Positions 54,225 to 62,973 of a DNA stretch of 64,000 bases are shown here, one piece after another. The stretch is from assembly GCA_947453825.1 (NCBI GenBank), contig CANGHN010000004.1:35155-99154 (forward strand), in the 5' to 3' direction. The stretch comes from Betaproteobacteria bacterium. Its GTDB lineage: Bacteria; Pseudomonadota; Gammaproteobacteria; Burkholderiales; Burkholderiaceae. Positions within the stretch are counted from its first letter, which is position 1. Each line of letters begins with the position of its first letter. Made by a program: the position numbers and the translations under genes. The notes below the pieces were generated by a model that had not been told where the DNA came from, made no database searches, and was given only the letters and a program-made list of their open reading frames with translations.

Positions 54225-54857
54225 CTAGTCTCGCACATCAATCATGATCTCATTACGCCGCATAAATGGAAGAATCCATGGCGGGTTATAGCGAGCAAAT
54301 TTTGGCGTACCTACTGCTTGAAGATTTTTAGTCTTCATCCATTCCTCTAGCTCCAGATTTTTTTCGGCAACCTTATTTGCGTTATAAAAACCTGAAAAGC
54401 TAATTACCGCACGCTTTACCGCTGGAATCTGTCGAAGCTGTACCTTAGGGTTAAGGGGTTTTGGCAAACTATCCATGGTGTATTCGGAGGGCATGACAAA
54501 CGAAACCGTCCATTGCCCAGCATTCGATTCAATATTGACTGGGGCCGTCATTGCAATCTTAGCGCTCTTACTAGACTTCTCTTCCACAGTCACTGGCGTG
54601 GTCATGGAAATCTTTTCACTTACTTGATTTTGACCAAAAATATAGGCTGCAATCAGTCGAAAACCCTGACTTGATGCATCATCCAGGTCACCCTCAACCT
54701 GAACTTCAGCCAAAATCATTGGCGCATAAGATCGAAGTTCGAATGGGGGAGATTTTTCAAGAACGGAATATTTCGGCTCCTCGACTGCCATTACCACTCC
54801 CGTGAAAGTAAGTGCTACTAAAAGAATAGTTCGTGAGAGGAGCTCGCCTAGAGTCAT
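54225..54857 (-). CDS. SOUL heme-binding family protein, exported
   Basis: A 210-residue protein. The N-terminal hydrophobic segment (L-L-S-R-T-I-L-L-V-A-L-T-F-T-G-V-V-M-A) is a signal or anchor; then Y-S-V-L-E-K-S-P-P-F-E-L-R-S-Y and K-I-S-M-T-T-P-V and K-I-A-M-T-A-P-V, hallmark repeats of SOUL/HBP proteins. They bind heme or other tetrapyrroles. The frame runs from a TTG at 54866, but the ATG at 54857 directly follows the ldcA stop and is preferred. It belongs to an ldcA-led transcript. Confidence 0.87.
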   Translation of the reverse strand: MTLGELLSRTILLVALTFTGVVMAVEEPKYSVLEKSPPFELRSYAPMILAEVQVEGDLDDASSQGFRLIAAYIFGQNQVSEKISMTTPVTVEEKSSKSAKIAMTAPVNIESNAGQWTVSFVMPSEYTMDSLPKPLNPKVQLRQIPAVKRAVISFSGFYNANKVAEKNLELEEWMKTKNLQAVGTPKFARYNPPWILPFMRRNEIMIDVRD

Positions 54858-54859
54858 CT

Positions 54860-56259
<1,400 letters not shown>

Positions 56260-56736
56260 TTAAGAATGATGAACGTCTGCCCAACAATTGGGAGTCTCGT
56301 ATAGACGGAGGGAGGATAACTCAAGACGGCCACCAAAGGCCTGATTGAATACGGGTTGCAAAATGGCATAAGCGGCATTTGCTAAATTCTCAACCGTAGG
56401 AACATGCTCCATGACCACAGTCTTATGATTAGGTAGGGTTGCTAAAAACGCCACCAGACTTTTATCTTCTTTTGCCACCAAGAAAGCATGGTCCCAAAGC
56501 TCAACAAGGTGCTGATTGGTTAAACGCTTGATATCGCCAAAATCAAGCACCATGCCATCATCTGCTTTACCTGGATGATCTGCTACCTCACCTGTAAGAG
56601 TGACCTCAATGGCATAGCGGTGGCCATGCAAATGCTTGCATTGCCCACCATGGTTTGGGATGCGATGTCCAGAATCAAATTCTAGGCGACGGGTAATAGA
56701 GATGGCAGTTTGTTTACTTGTCATTGAATGCTTCAT
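56260..56736 (-). CDS. queD: 6-carboxytetrahydropterin synthase
   Basis: A 158-residue enzyme of queuosine synthesis. The zinc histidines are in F-D-S-G-H-R-I-P-N-H-G-G and H-L-H-G-H-R-Y near residues 22 and 36; the C-terminal L-R-L-Y-E-T-P-N-C-W-A holds a conserved Glu. A cysteine at Q-C-K-H acts in catalysis. It converts dihydroneopterin triphosphate to 6-carboxytetrahydropterin. The frame's first ATG is at 56736; a second at 56724 has a GAAG ahead and may be the real start. QueE is the next gene upstream. Confidence 0.93.
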   Translation of the reverse strand: MKHSMTSKQTAISITRRLEFDSGHRIPNHGGQCKHLHGHRYAIEVTLTGEVADHPGKADDGMVLDFGDIKRLTNQHLVELWDHAFLVAKEDKSLVAFLATLPNHKTVVMEHVPTVENLANAAYAILQPVFNQAFGGRLELSSLRLYETPNCWADVHHS

Positions 56737-56762
56737 ATAGATCGTTATAGGCGTATGTCAGA

Positions 56763-57416
56763 TTATCGAATTCCGATTAGTTTATGAGATTGAATACTCA
56801 GTCTCCACAATGGGCGCTTTTGACACAAGCTCACCGCTAATTCAGTATTGCTTTTCAATTCAGATCCGTCCATGGGCTGCAGAAACCGATGTCGGTAATC
56901 CATTTTCTCAAAACGTGCCAGTAACTTCTCAAGCGGATCATGTCCAGCTTGCGGAACCACTAACTTCAATTCATTAGCCTGCAACACGATGAGCTCAGAG
57001 CCTGCCTTGGGACTCACGCAAACCCAATCAATACCTTGGGGCACTTTAATCGTGCCATTCGTCTCAATGGCAACCTCAAAACCTTTTTGATGAAGTGCTG
57101 TAATGAGTTGCTCATCGAGTTGCAAGAGAGGTTCCCCACCAGTAAAGACGACATAGCGTTGTTGCGGCCCCGCAGAGGTACTCTTCCATGCTGACTCAAT
57201 CGCAAGCGCTAAATCTTCAGCAGCTTCAAATTTTCCGCCGCCGATACCATCGCTACCCACAAAATCTGTGTCACAAAATTGGCAGACAGCATTGGCGCGA
57301 TCTTCTTCGCGACCACTCCATAGGTTGCAGCCTGCAAAACGACAGAACACCGCAGCGCGCCCAGCATGTGCGCCCTCGCCTTGTAAAGTGGGGAAAAGTT
57401 CTTTAACGGTATACAT
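56763..57416 (-). CDS. queE: 7-carboxy-7-deazaguanine synthase, radical SAM
   Basis: A 217-residue radical SAM enzyme. The cluster motif is C-R-F-A-G-C near residue 26 with C-Q-F-C-D near residue 46, the CX14CX2C variant common in QueE. F-T-G-G-E-P-L-L-Q near residue 92 contacts SAM, and V-C-V-S-P-K-A-G is the product loop. It turns 6-carboxytetrahydropterin into 7-carboxy-7-deazaguanine for queuosine. It lies directly upstream of queD. Confidence 0.93.
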   Translation of the reverse strand: MYTVKELFPTLQGEGAHAGRAAVFCRFAGCNLWSGREEDRANAVCQFCDTDFVGSDGIGGGKFEAAEDLALAIESAWKSTSAGPQQRYVVFTGGEPLLQLDEQLITALHQKGFEVAIETNGTIKVPQGIDWVCVSPKAGSELIVLQANELKLVVPQAGHDPLEKLLARFEKMDYRHRFLQPMDGSELKSNTELAVSLCQKRPLWRLSIQSHKLIGIR

Positions 57417-57444
57417 AAGAATGCACTTATTTTAAGCGCATTGA

Positions 57445-58146
57445 CTACTTCCAGGAGATTAGCTCCCACTGCAGATAATCTTCCCAGTAAGCATCAGACC
57501 AAAAGACACCAGGTGTAATGTAGCGTCCAAACCCCCTTCGGATGACCCAGCGCCCGATTTCTGGGGAAAACCAGACATCCTCTGAGCGCTCACTTGCAAG
57601 TCTAAAGAGATCATTGCTCTCGTAATAAGGCATCTCGTTATGGAATTGAAGCGTTAGAAACTCTCCAGCAGGAGTCTTAATGCGCTCCCATTGGGTCGTC
57701 TTCATACCAAGCCCCCAATAATAATTTTTATCGGGGTAAGTCGGCACCTGATAGCGCGCCTTGAAGAACCCAGACCAGAGAATGTTAAGTTGCTCAGGCC
57801 ACAGCGGAATAGACTGAGAAAATTTCTGCGGGGGACTCCAATGTGGATCTTGCAATACATAACCCCAGGGCGATTGCACCTCATCAAGAAGTGGTCCAGC
57901 CTTTGCTCCCGATCTTGCAATTCTGATCTCACTACCCACAGCAACCACTCTTTCAGTAACGGTATCAACCAGCTCTTGATTAAATACATTGCGAACTTGA
58001 TAAACCCACTCTTGACCAATCTGGGGAGCGCGGACCACTGGCACTGAAATGGGCTGACTGAGCACCTCACCTTTTGGGTAAGGTTGAGAATGAATACAAG
58101 CCGCCAGCAAGACTGGCAGCGTTAGCAAGATAATTCTACGTAACAT
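57445..58146 (-). CDS. Lipoprotein of unknown function, paralogue A
   Basis: A 233-residue lipoprotein: the signal ends L-L-A-A-C (Cys17). The mature part begins with P-I-S-V-P-V-V-R-A-P-Q-I-G-Q-E-W-V-Y-Q-V-R-N-V-F-N and ends W-E-D-Y-L-Q-W-E-L-I-S-W-K. The next gene upstream encodes a protein of the same length and pattern (see paralogue B): P-K-V-G-Q-E-W-S-Y, D-V-F-N-G, L-W-P-E/Q, F-L-T-L-R/Q-Y/F, and a C-terminal L-Q-W-Q/E-L. A tandem duplication of a beta-rich envelope protein is evident. I recognise no family. Confidence 0.75.
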   Translation of the reverse strand: MLRRIILLTLPVLLAACIHSQPYPKGEVLSQPISVPVVRAPQIGQEWVYQVRNVFNQELVDTVTERVVAVGSEIRIARSGAKAGPLLDEVQSPWGYVLQDPHWSPPQKFSQSIPLWPEQLNILWSGFFKARYQVPTYPDKNYYWGLGMKTTQWERIKTPAGEFLTLQFHNEMPYYESNDLFRLASERSEDVWFSPEIGRWVIRRGFGRYITPGVFWSDAYWEDYLQWELISWK

Positions 58147-58148
58147 AC

Positions 58149-58850
58149 TTATTTATAAGCGCTTAATTGCCACTGTAAGCTGTCTTCTAAGATAGGTACT
58201 CCTGGCTGACCTTGAATCATGTAAGAGCCCGAAGATTCACGAGCAACCCAACGACCAATACTAGGCGCAAACCAAATTGTTTCTTTACGAATGCAATCCA
58301 CTTTGTTGTCATCATTGCTGATGTAATTAATGAGGTTCTGATATCTCAAGGTTAAAAACGTTCCTGCTGGAACAGTAATTTGCTCCCATCCATGGGCATT
58401 CATATAAGCCTGCCAACCATACGAAGATCCAGGGTAGCCCGTGATTTGATATTGAGTATTAAATTGCTTGCTCCAGCTAGCTGACAGTTCTTGCGGCCAT
58501 AGAGCAATGGCAGGATTAAAGCTGATCGTTTTTGACCAATGTGGATCGGTAATTACCATTCCCCAAGGACCTTGAACTTCATTTGCATATCTTCCACCGC
58601 TTTCATCGGTGCGCTCAATCACAATCGTTGTCCCGATACTTGCGACACGCTCAGTCAACATACCTAAATTTTTTCCATTAAACACATCGCGTTTAATGTA
58701 GGACCACTCTTGCCCTACTTTTGGAGGGCGAACTGAAGGGGTTGGACTAGGCTGCGCTATTGGAATGCCACGCTCATAAGGCAATGGTAGGGCACAAGCA
58801 ACTGGCGTCAATGCAACCGAGGTAATGAAAGTACGACGTGATGGATTCAT
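58149..58850 (-). CDS. Exported protein of unknown function, paralogue B, twin-arginine signal
   Basis: A 233-residue relative of the next gene downstream. The N-terminus M-N-P-S-R-R-T-F-I-T-S-V-A-L has a twin-arginine pair, unlike the lipoprotein signal of paralogue A, and an A-C-A-L region that could also be a lipid site. The mature part follows the same order: G-Q-E-W-S-Y, V-F-N-G, V-Q-G-P-W-G, W-F-A-P-S-I-G-R-W-V-A-R, L-Q-W-Q-L. The genes are 2 bases apart, so they are co-transcribed. Function unknown. Confidence 0.72.
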   Translation of the reverse strand: MNPSRRTFITSVALTPVACALPLPYERGIPIAQPSPTPSVRPPKVGQEWSYIKRDVFNGKNLGMLTERVASIGTTIVIERTDESGGRYANEVQGPWGMVITDPHWSKTISFNPAIALWPQELSASWSKQFNTQYQITGYPGSSYGWQAYMNAHGWEQITVPAGTFLTLRYQNLINYISNDDNKVDCIRKETIWFAPSIGRWVARESSGSYMIQGQPGVPILEDSLQWQLSAYK

Positions 58851-58874
58851 CTATTTCTCCTAGATATCTTCAAG

Positions 58875-59672
58875 CTAAGTACCAAGCAGACTCAATTCTT
58901 CTACAGTAAAACCGGCTCGCTCACGAGCTTCAATATTAAAGGGCCCCCTTAATACTGGTGCACAATATTTTCTAGCGAGTTCTTTATACATTGCAATTGG
59001 GGAAAAGCCTTCTTTGGCGCATAAAAAATTAAACCACTGGTTCCCAATAAGTACATGGCCCACCTCATCCCTGAGAATAATCTCTAATATTTGGACTGTC
59101 TCATGGTCTTTAATTTGTCGAAACCGATCACGAATTGCTGGCACCGCATCCAGGCCCCTAGCCTCCATCGTCCTCGGAACTAAAGCCATCCTAGCAATGA
59201 CCGCATCTGTAGTTCTCTCCACCATCTCCCATAAGCTATTGTGAGCAGGAAAATCTCCATAAGCAAAGCCTAAGGATTGCAGGCGCCCTTGAATCAAGCT
59301 GAAATGATAAGCCTCCTCTTTGGCAACCTTCAGCCAGTCTTCATAATATTGCTGTGGCATTACAGGAAAACGCCAAATGGCATCTAAAGCCAAATTGATC
59401 GCGTTGTACTCAATATGAGCTAGCGAGTGCAATAAAGAAATTCGACCTTCCTCTGTATGCATTGCTCTTTTAGGAACACTCAAGGGTGGAACTAGCTCGG
59501 GTCTTAGCGGCCTACCAGGAAGAATATAGTTTTGCGTATCAAGCTTGGCAGCAAGATTCAAACTGAAGCGTTGCTGGTGATAGCCATCAAACAACTGATA
59601 AACCTGCTCTACTTTTGCTTGCGGATCAGTGCTTGCCAGTATGTCGAGGGCAGTTTGTCGTAACTCAAGCAT
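58875..59672 (-). CDS. DUF455 ferritin-like protein
   Basis: A 265-residue cytoplasmic, all-helical protein. H-T-E-E-G-R-I-S-L-L-H-S-L-A-H-I-E-Y-N-A-I near residue 72 and E-E-A-Y-H-F-S-L-I near residue 118, plus D-E-V-G-H-V-L-I-G-N near residue 208, show the paired Glu-His pattern of a ferritin-like di-iron fold. Its role is unknown; homologues were named for an ageing-related tRNA-modification-like similarity, but the catalytic claim is not settled. It is the last chromosomal-looking gene before the probable guaA-end junction. Confidence 0.82.
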   Translation of the reverse strand: MLELRQTALDILASTDPQAKVEQVYQLFDGYHQQRFSLNLAAKLDTQNYILPGRPLRPELVPPLSVPKRAMHTEEGRISLLHSLAHIEYNAINLALDAIWRFPVMPQQYYEDWLKVAKEEAYHFSLIQGRLQSLGFAYGDFPAHNSLWEMVERTTDAVIARMALVPRTMEARGLDAVPAIRDRFRQIKDHETVQILEIILRDEVGHVLIGNQWFNFLCAKEGFSPIAMYKELARKYCAPVLRGPFNIEARERAGFTVEELSLLGT

Positions 59673-59695
59673 CTACAGTCACAAACTAAGAATAA

Positions 59696-59710
59696 TTATT
59701 CCCACTCAAT
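59696..59710 (-). other. Probable attachment site: duplicated end of guaA
   Basis: Read on the minus strand the 15 bases encode I-E-W-E-stop, the invariant end of GMP synthase, but the codons before it (T-Y-V-V) are not GuaA-like and no guaA reading frame precedes it. The guaA 3' end is a known hotspot for tyrosine-recombinase islands. I read this as the distal copy of the att core made on insertion. Confidence 0.62.
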
Positions 59711-59718
59711 AACTACGT
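59707..59718 (+). repeat. Direct repeat CAATAACTACGT, copy 1
   Basis: The 12-base sequence CAATAACTACGT starts inside the att core and is repeated exactly at 59802-59813. A third AACTACG lies at 59784-59790. Repeats like these beside an att core are typical of integrase arm-binding sites. Confidence 0.6.
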
Positions 59719-59767
59719 AAGTTTTTTTCTTATTATAATCAATCACTTACGTCTCCTAAAATAGTAG

Positions 59768-59788
59768 TGTGTAACTAATGTGTAACTA
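59768..59788 (+). repeat. Tandem direct repeat TGTGTAACTA
   Basis: TGTGTAACTA occurs at 59768-59777 and 59779-59788, one base apart (11-base period), with an inverted GTTACAC at 59858-59864. The set lies within 160 bases of the att core and could bind the recombinase or an excision factor. Confidence 0.6.
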
Positions 59789-59801
59789 CGAACAGCAAAC
59801 C

Positions 59802-59813
59802 CAATAACTACGT
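59802..59813 (+). repeat. Direct repeat CAATAACTACGT, copy 2
   Basis: Exact second copy of the 12-base repeat that begins within the att core at 59707; the two are 95 bases apart. The whole gap 59673-59887 holds only these repeats and no gene. Confidence 0.6.
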
Positions 59814-59887
59814 GCATCAAAAAAGCAATGCAATATCAATAGTTTAATGGATTAATGGTTACACAAAGTGCAACATAAATTAACTAA

Positions 59888-60367
59888 TTAATCGTCGTAT
59901 CCCAATGTCTTTCGTCTTTCACGTTCTTTAGCTAAAGCATTATTGGATAGCTTACTAACTTTCTTATTTTTTTCCTTGTTAGCTTTATCTATAGCTAATT
60001 TTTCCTTAGCTTGCATTGCTAATAACGCTTCTTCTTCCTCTAATTTAGTTAAACGAGACTTTAATTCAGTTGCATCGTATCCTAAACTTTCCTTCTTTTT
60101 AATCTGCTCAATTAAAGATTTCTTAAGTTTTAATCTTGCATCATTTGTATACCATCTCAAGAAAATATAAGCTAAGGCAACATAAAATATTGATTGGGCT
60201 ATTGTGAAATAAGAGACAGATTCATATATAACAACACCAACTACCCCAACAATCGCAATTAAAGCTAAGATAATAATTGCACTAAAACCAAGTAATAAAA
60301 TATCACCCAAATATGCAAGCAATATCCCACCCAACACAATCCCTATTGCAATTTGAAGAATAAGCAT
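59888..60367 (-). CDS. Membrane protein with charged coiled-coil tail, unknown function
   Basis: A 159-residue protein. Two or three hydrophobic segments fill residues 1-70 (I-A-I-G-I-V-L-G-G-I-L-L-A-Y-L and A-I-I-I-L-A-L-I-A-I-V-G-V-V-G), followed by a charged helix rich in Lys/Glu (K-K-K-E-S-L-G-Y, L-E-E-E-E-A-L-L) and a basic end R-K-T-L-G-Y-D-D. The G-Y-D-A/D element appears twice (near residues 96 and 156). I recognise no family. It is in the AT-rich island, next to a lipoprotein gene on the same strand. Confidence 0.6.
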   Translation of the reverse strand: MLILQIAIGIVLGGILLAYLGDILLLGFSAIIILALIAIVGVVGVVIYESVSYFTIAQSIFYVALAYIFLRWYTNDARLKLKKSLIEQIKKKESLGYDATELKSRLTKLEEEEALLAMQAKEKLAIDKANKEKNKKVSKLSNNALAKERERRKTLGYDD

Positions 60368-60391
60368 ATTAAATTCTATCCAAATGAGATA

Positions 60392-60622
60392 TTACTTAGT
60401 TGGACAAGTTTGCACACATACAGCATAAGATTCTCTGCAAGCACGTAAAGTTTCAGTCTTAAAGCCAATTTGGTTACCTTGCGATACACAAGATGAATAG
60501 CTTGTGGAACATTGCCTTACACAAACTGGCTCAGATTTACTTATATCAATATCTGTAATGCTGTATGCACAAGCAGTAACGAAGCCAATAGTTAAAAGCA
60601 GTATGTAAATTAACTTATTCAT
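60392..60622 (-). CDS. Small cysteine-rich lipoprotein
   Basis: A 76-residue protein with a lipobox V-T-A-C (Cys18). The mature part has cysteines in C-V-R-Q-C, S-S-C-V-S-Q, R-A-C, A-V-C-V-Q-T-C: seven in 58 residues, in a C-x3-C-x6-C type spacing that suggests a disulfide-bonded helical hairpin. AT-rich codon use matches the island. It is 3 bases from the next gene (60626-61009), so they are co-transcribed. No known family. Confidence 0.62.
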   Translation of the reverse strand: MNKLIYILLLTIGFVTACAYSITDIDISKSEPVCVRQCSTSYSSCVSQGNQIGFKTETLRACRESYAVCVQTCPTK

Positions 60623-60625
60623 AAA

Positions 60626-61009
60626 TTAACGTTTCTTCTTTTGCTGTGTATCAAGCTTGTCAATGATGTCACCCATTGCATCATTAACATTTTGTAATGG
60701 ATTGGCTCTGCAATAGTTAAGAACAGATTGCCACACACCATTAATATCAGTTATTCCAATTACATCAGTATCCTTCTTTTTTGTAACAACTTCTTGCCAA
60801 CCATTGTAAGCAGTTATGTAACCCGCAATCCAAGCTTGCACTACCATTTTCGTTAAGTCTTTGCTGTATTCATCTTTCTTGTCCGTAGTGTCAATAGCAC
60901 TAATTAATGAGCCACATCCTCTAACACCATAGCTTGAAAATGCACTTACATTAGATACAGAAAGCAAAAGAACAAACAAATAAATTGAATTAATGATTAT
61001 CTTCTTCAT
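60626..61009 (-). CDS. Exported protein, possibly Rap1a/HdeA-like, unknown function
   Basis: A 127-residue protein starting M-K-K-I-I-I-N-S-I-Y-L with a signal ending N-V-S-A-F. The mature part has a Cys in R-G-C-G-S, a W-I-A-G-Y-I-T-A-Y-N-G motif, and W-Q-S-V-L-N-Y-C-R-A-N-P-L-Q-N-V-N-D-A near the end. A Gly-Tyr helix with a distant Cys pair and a Y-C-x2-N-P segment is reminiscent of the Rap1a/Tai-type immunity fold, but the match is weak. I start at 61009 where GAGGAGTTTTT precedes; family unproven. Confidence 0.58.
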   Translation of the reverse strand: MKKIIINSIYLFVLLLSVSNVSAFSSYGVRGCGSLISAIDTTDKKDEYSKDLTKMVVQAWIAGYITAYNGWQEVVTKKKDTDVIGITDINGVWQSVLNYCRANPLQNVNDAMGDIIDKLDTQQKKKR

Positions 61010-61052
61010 AAAAACTCCTCGCAACAAATACAGAAAATTAGGCTAAAAACTA

Positions 61053-61081
61053 TTGACATCACATAGTAACAAGAATATAAA
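61053..61081 (+). promoter_or_regulatory. Strong sigma-70 promoter, island plus-strand operon
   Basis: TTGACA (61053-61058) and TATAAA (61076-61081) are separated by exactly 17 bases; the -35 is perfect and the -10 differs from TATAAT at one base. Transcription would start near 61088, about 30 bases before the 61120 gene. Confidence 0.75.
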
Positions 61082-61119
61082 AGAATTAATACTAATTTTT
61101 ATGGGCATCACAATTAATA

Positions 61120-61731
61120 ATGAGTCCAAGACTAATAGCCTTAGTGGTTTTAATCGCAATAACCCAAACAGCATTTGCAGATAGGGATTGGAAGCAGACA
61201 TTCCCACAAATTAGCAGTAGTGACAAGATAACGACGTTAGCTAAGGAATGTCCAAATACTCCAAATATAAATTGCAATGACGACATTTACCAAAAAGTTT
61301 GGTTACATCTTGAAGCTACTAATGGTGAGAGATATAGACTTAACTTAAATTCTGTAATGGATGGGACAACTGGTAACAAGATTGCACTCGTATATATAAC
61401 TCCACCAAATGTTGGATTGGATATGACAAGAATGCGTAGGCTGATGTTTAACTGTAACGGAACATTTATAGACATAACGAATGGAATTAGCAATAACGTT
61501 ATGGATGCTCCACCCAACTCTGTTGCAGGACGAATACAAAAGATTATTTGTCGCGTTCCTACAGCACAACAATATTGTGTAGGCTTAAACAATAGTGAAT
61601 GCAATAACGTAAGCAAAGTAATTAATTCCAATAATCGTCCAGCCTATTGCAAGCAAGGCTACGGTTTAGTTGATAGTGGACTTAATAATGAGCAAAGAAG
61701 AATTTGTGCAGTAATGGGAACTTGGAATTAA
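61120..61731 (+). CDS. Exported protein, unknown function
   Basis: A 203-residue secreted protein. A signal peptide (L-I-A-L-V-V-L-I-A-I-T-Q-T-A-F-A) ends at residue 20. Cysteines in E-C-P-N-T-P-N-I-N-C, F-N-C-N-G, I-I-C-R-V and Q-Y-C-V-G-L-N-N-S-E-C, A-Y-C-K-Q-G and I-C-A-V-M suggest several disulfides. The part V-W-L-H-L-E-A-T-N-G-E-R-Y-R-L-N-L appears to be a beta strand pair. It has a strong promoter of its own but no clear Shine-Dalgarno sequence. I do not know the family. Confidence 0.6.
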   Translation: MSPRLIALVVLIAITQTAFADRDWKQTFPQISSSDKITTLAKECPNTPNINCNDDIYQKVWLHLEATNGERYRLNLNSVMDGTTGNKIALVYITPPNVGLDMTRMRRLMFNCNGTFIDITNGISNNVMDAPPNSVAGRIQKIICRVPTAQQYCVGLNNSECNNVSKVINSNNRPAYCKQGYGLVDSGLNNEQRRICAVMGTWN

Positions 61732-61755
61732 TTTTGTTTAACTAAGGAGAAGAAA

Positions 61756-62034
61756 ATGGCAAGAGCACCACGTAAATCATTAACAGCTGAAGATTTGAAG
61801 AAGAAGCTGGAGGCAGCTAAAGAGGCACTAAAAGCATTAGAAAAACGTGCCTATGCAGGCGAAGTTACAGAAGCTATTAAAAAATCAAGCATTCCTGCTG
61901 AGTTTAAGAAAATTAAAGATAGTGCAAAAGATGTAAGTGACATTGCAATACTTGAGGCTATAGGTAATGCTGTTGGTATTAAACGTTTAGTAGTTTCCCA
62001 AACTGAAGTTAAGAAACGTGCAAGTAAGAAGTAA
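61756..62034 (+). CDS. Small basic protein with GEVT motif, island operon gene 1
   Basis: A 92-residue soluble protein, basic and helix-rich, beginning M-A-R-A-P-R-K-S-L-T-A-E-D-L. A charged helix leads to A-G-E-V-T-E-A-I-K-K-S-S-I-P-A-E-F-K-K-I (residues 35-54) and an end K-K-R-A-S-K-K. The next gene carries a related G-E-V-T segment. A perfect AAGGAG precedes the ATG. A nucleic-acid-binding role is possible from its charge but is only a guess. No family recognised. Confidence 0.62.
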   Translation: MARAPRKSLTAEDLKKKLEAAKEALKALEKRAYAGEVTEAIKKSSIPAEFKKIKDSAKDVSDIAILEAIGNAVGIKRLVVSQTEVKKRASKK

Positions 62035-62039
62035 TTAAT

Positions 62040-62411
62040 ATGCCACGCAAGCCAAGCAAAACAATTGATGAACAGCTTTACGAGGCAAAGTTAAAAGCTA
62101 TAGAGATTGACGAAGAATATAGAACGCAATTGTATTTAGAAACAATGCCTACTACCAATCCTTCATATCAATATTGCTATGCAACTTCTAACTTTACTAT
62201 TCCTGCAGAGCAACAATCTATTGATGCTTGGTTGCGTGCCGTAATTAAGCATATGGCATTAAGACGTCCAGGACACGGTGGAGAAGTAACTAAAGCATTG
62301 TTAATTTCCATACCAACTGACTTAAAAACAATTGGTATGGATGCGTGGATTGACTATGAAACACGCAAGTTAAAGAAACGTGCCGCAAGTAGAGTTAGGA
62401 AAGAGAAATAA
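62040..62411 (+). CDS. Protein with related GEVT motif, island operon gene 2
   Basis: A 123-residue soluble protein. The start M-P-R-K-P-S-K-T-I-D-E-Q-L is like that of gene 1, and G-G-E-V-T-K-A-L-L-I-S-I-P-T-D-L-K-T-I (residues 80-98) aligns with A-G-E-V-T-E-A-I-K-K-S-S-I-P-A-E-F-K-K-I of gene 1. It ends in K-K-R-A-A-S-R-V-R-K-E-K. It begins 5 bases after gene 1. I do not recognise the family; it looks like a duplicated and diverged relative of gene 1. Confidence 0.6.
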   Translation: MPRKPSKTIDEQLYEAKLKAIEIDEEYRTQLYLETMPTTNPSYQYCYATSNFTIPAEQQSIDAWLRAVIKHMALRRPGHGGEVTKALLISIPTDLKTIGMDAWIDYETRKLKKRAASRVRKEK

Positions 62412-62413
62412 CT

Positions 62414-62971
62414 ATGTCAGTTAAATGTGCATTTCTTAAATACGACTGGGATATACCAGCTCCAGAATATAAAGACATAGACTTTAATTTTGGCAAGAGT
62501 GGGAAAGTGATTTATGGTGGTGGTAAACGTAAAAGTAAAAATACACCATACTTAGACAAGTTACACACGATTAGTTACGGATTTCAACACTTTGTCGAAA
62601 TTCTATTTCCAAATACAAAGAACGATATTTACGATAACTTTGAATTATATTTGTTTGACAAAGATGCACACGAAACTATGCTATATCTTAAGTATCCACA
62701 AACAATTACACACTTTGTTATTGATGATGATTTAATTGATGCCATACACCATTTAGATTGGTCATACCAGCACTTGGTAAGATATTTGCGAGACTTAGAA
62801 GGAACAACAAATTCTCTTAACTTTTTTGTTGAAAAAGACATAAGTGATAACAAATTCCAAAAATCATTTCCTGCTTATATAAAAGCTAACGAAAAATTAA
62901 AAGATGCCGTAGTGAGTGCATCACAACGTATAGCAGATAACGCAGGATTAATTTTTAAGTCTGGTTGGTAA
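62414..62971 (+). CDS. Hypothetical protein, island operon gene 3
   Basis: A 185-residue soluble protein, Tyr/Asp/Lys-rich: K-Y-D-W-D-I-P-A-P-E-Y-K-D near the start, a G-K-V-I-Y-G-G-G-K-R-K-S-K basic glycine turn near residue 30, and I-H-H-L-D-W-S-Y-Q-H-L-V-R-Y near residue 110. No signal, membrane segment or known catalytic motif. The start is only 2 bases after gene 2. It ends 2 bases from the convergent integrase gene. Unknown family; AT-rich like the rest of the island. Confidence 0.58.
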   Translation: MSVKCAFLKYDWDIPAPEYKDIDFNFGKSGKVIYGGGKRKSKNTPYLDKLHTISYGFQHFVEILFPNTKNDIYDNFELYLFDKDAHETMLYLKYPQTITHFVIDDDLIDAIHHLDWSYQHLVRYLRDLEGTTNSLNFFVEKDISDNKFQKSFPAYIKANEKLKDAVVSASQRIADNAGLIFKSGW

Positions 62972-62973
62972 TA

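Noticed and set aside
59690..59760. A possible tRNA gene as island target
   Set aside because: No cloverleaf or T-loop sequence could be found; the match to the guaA end explains the site better.
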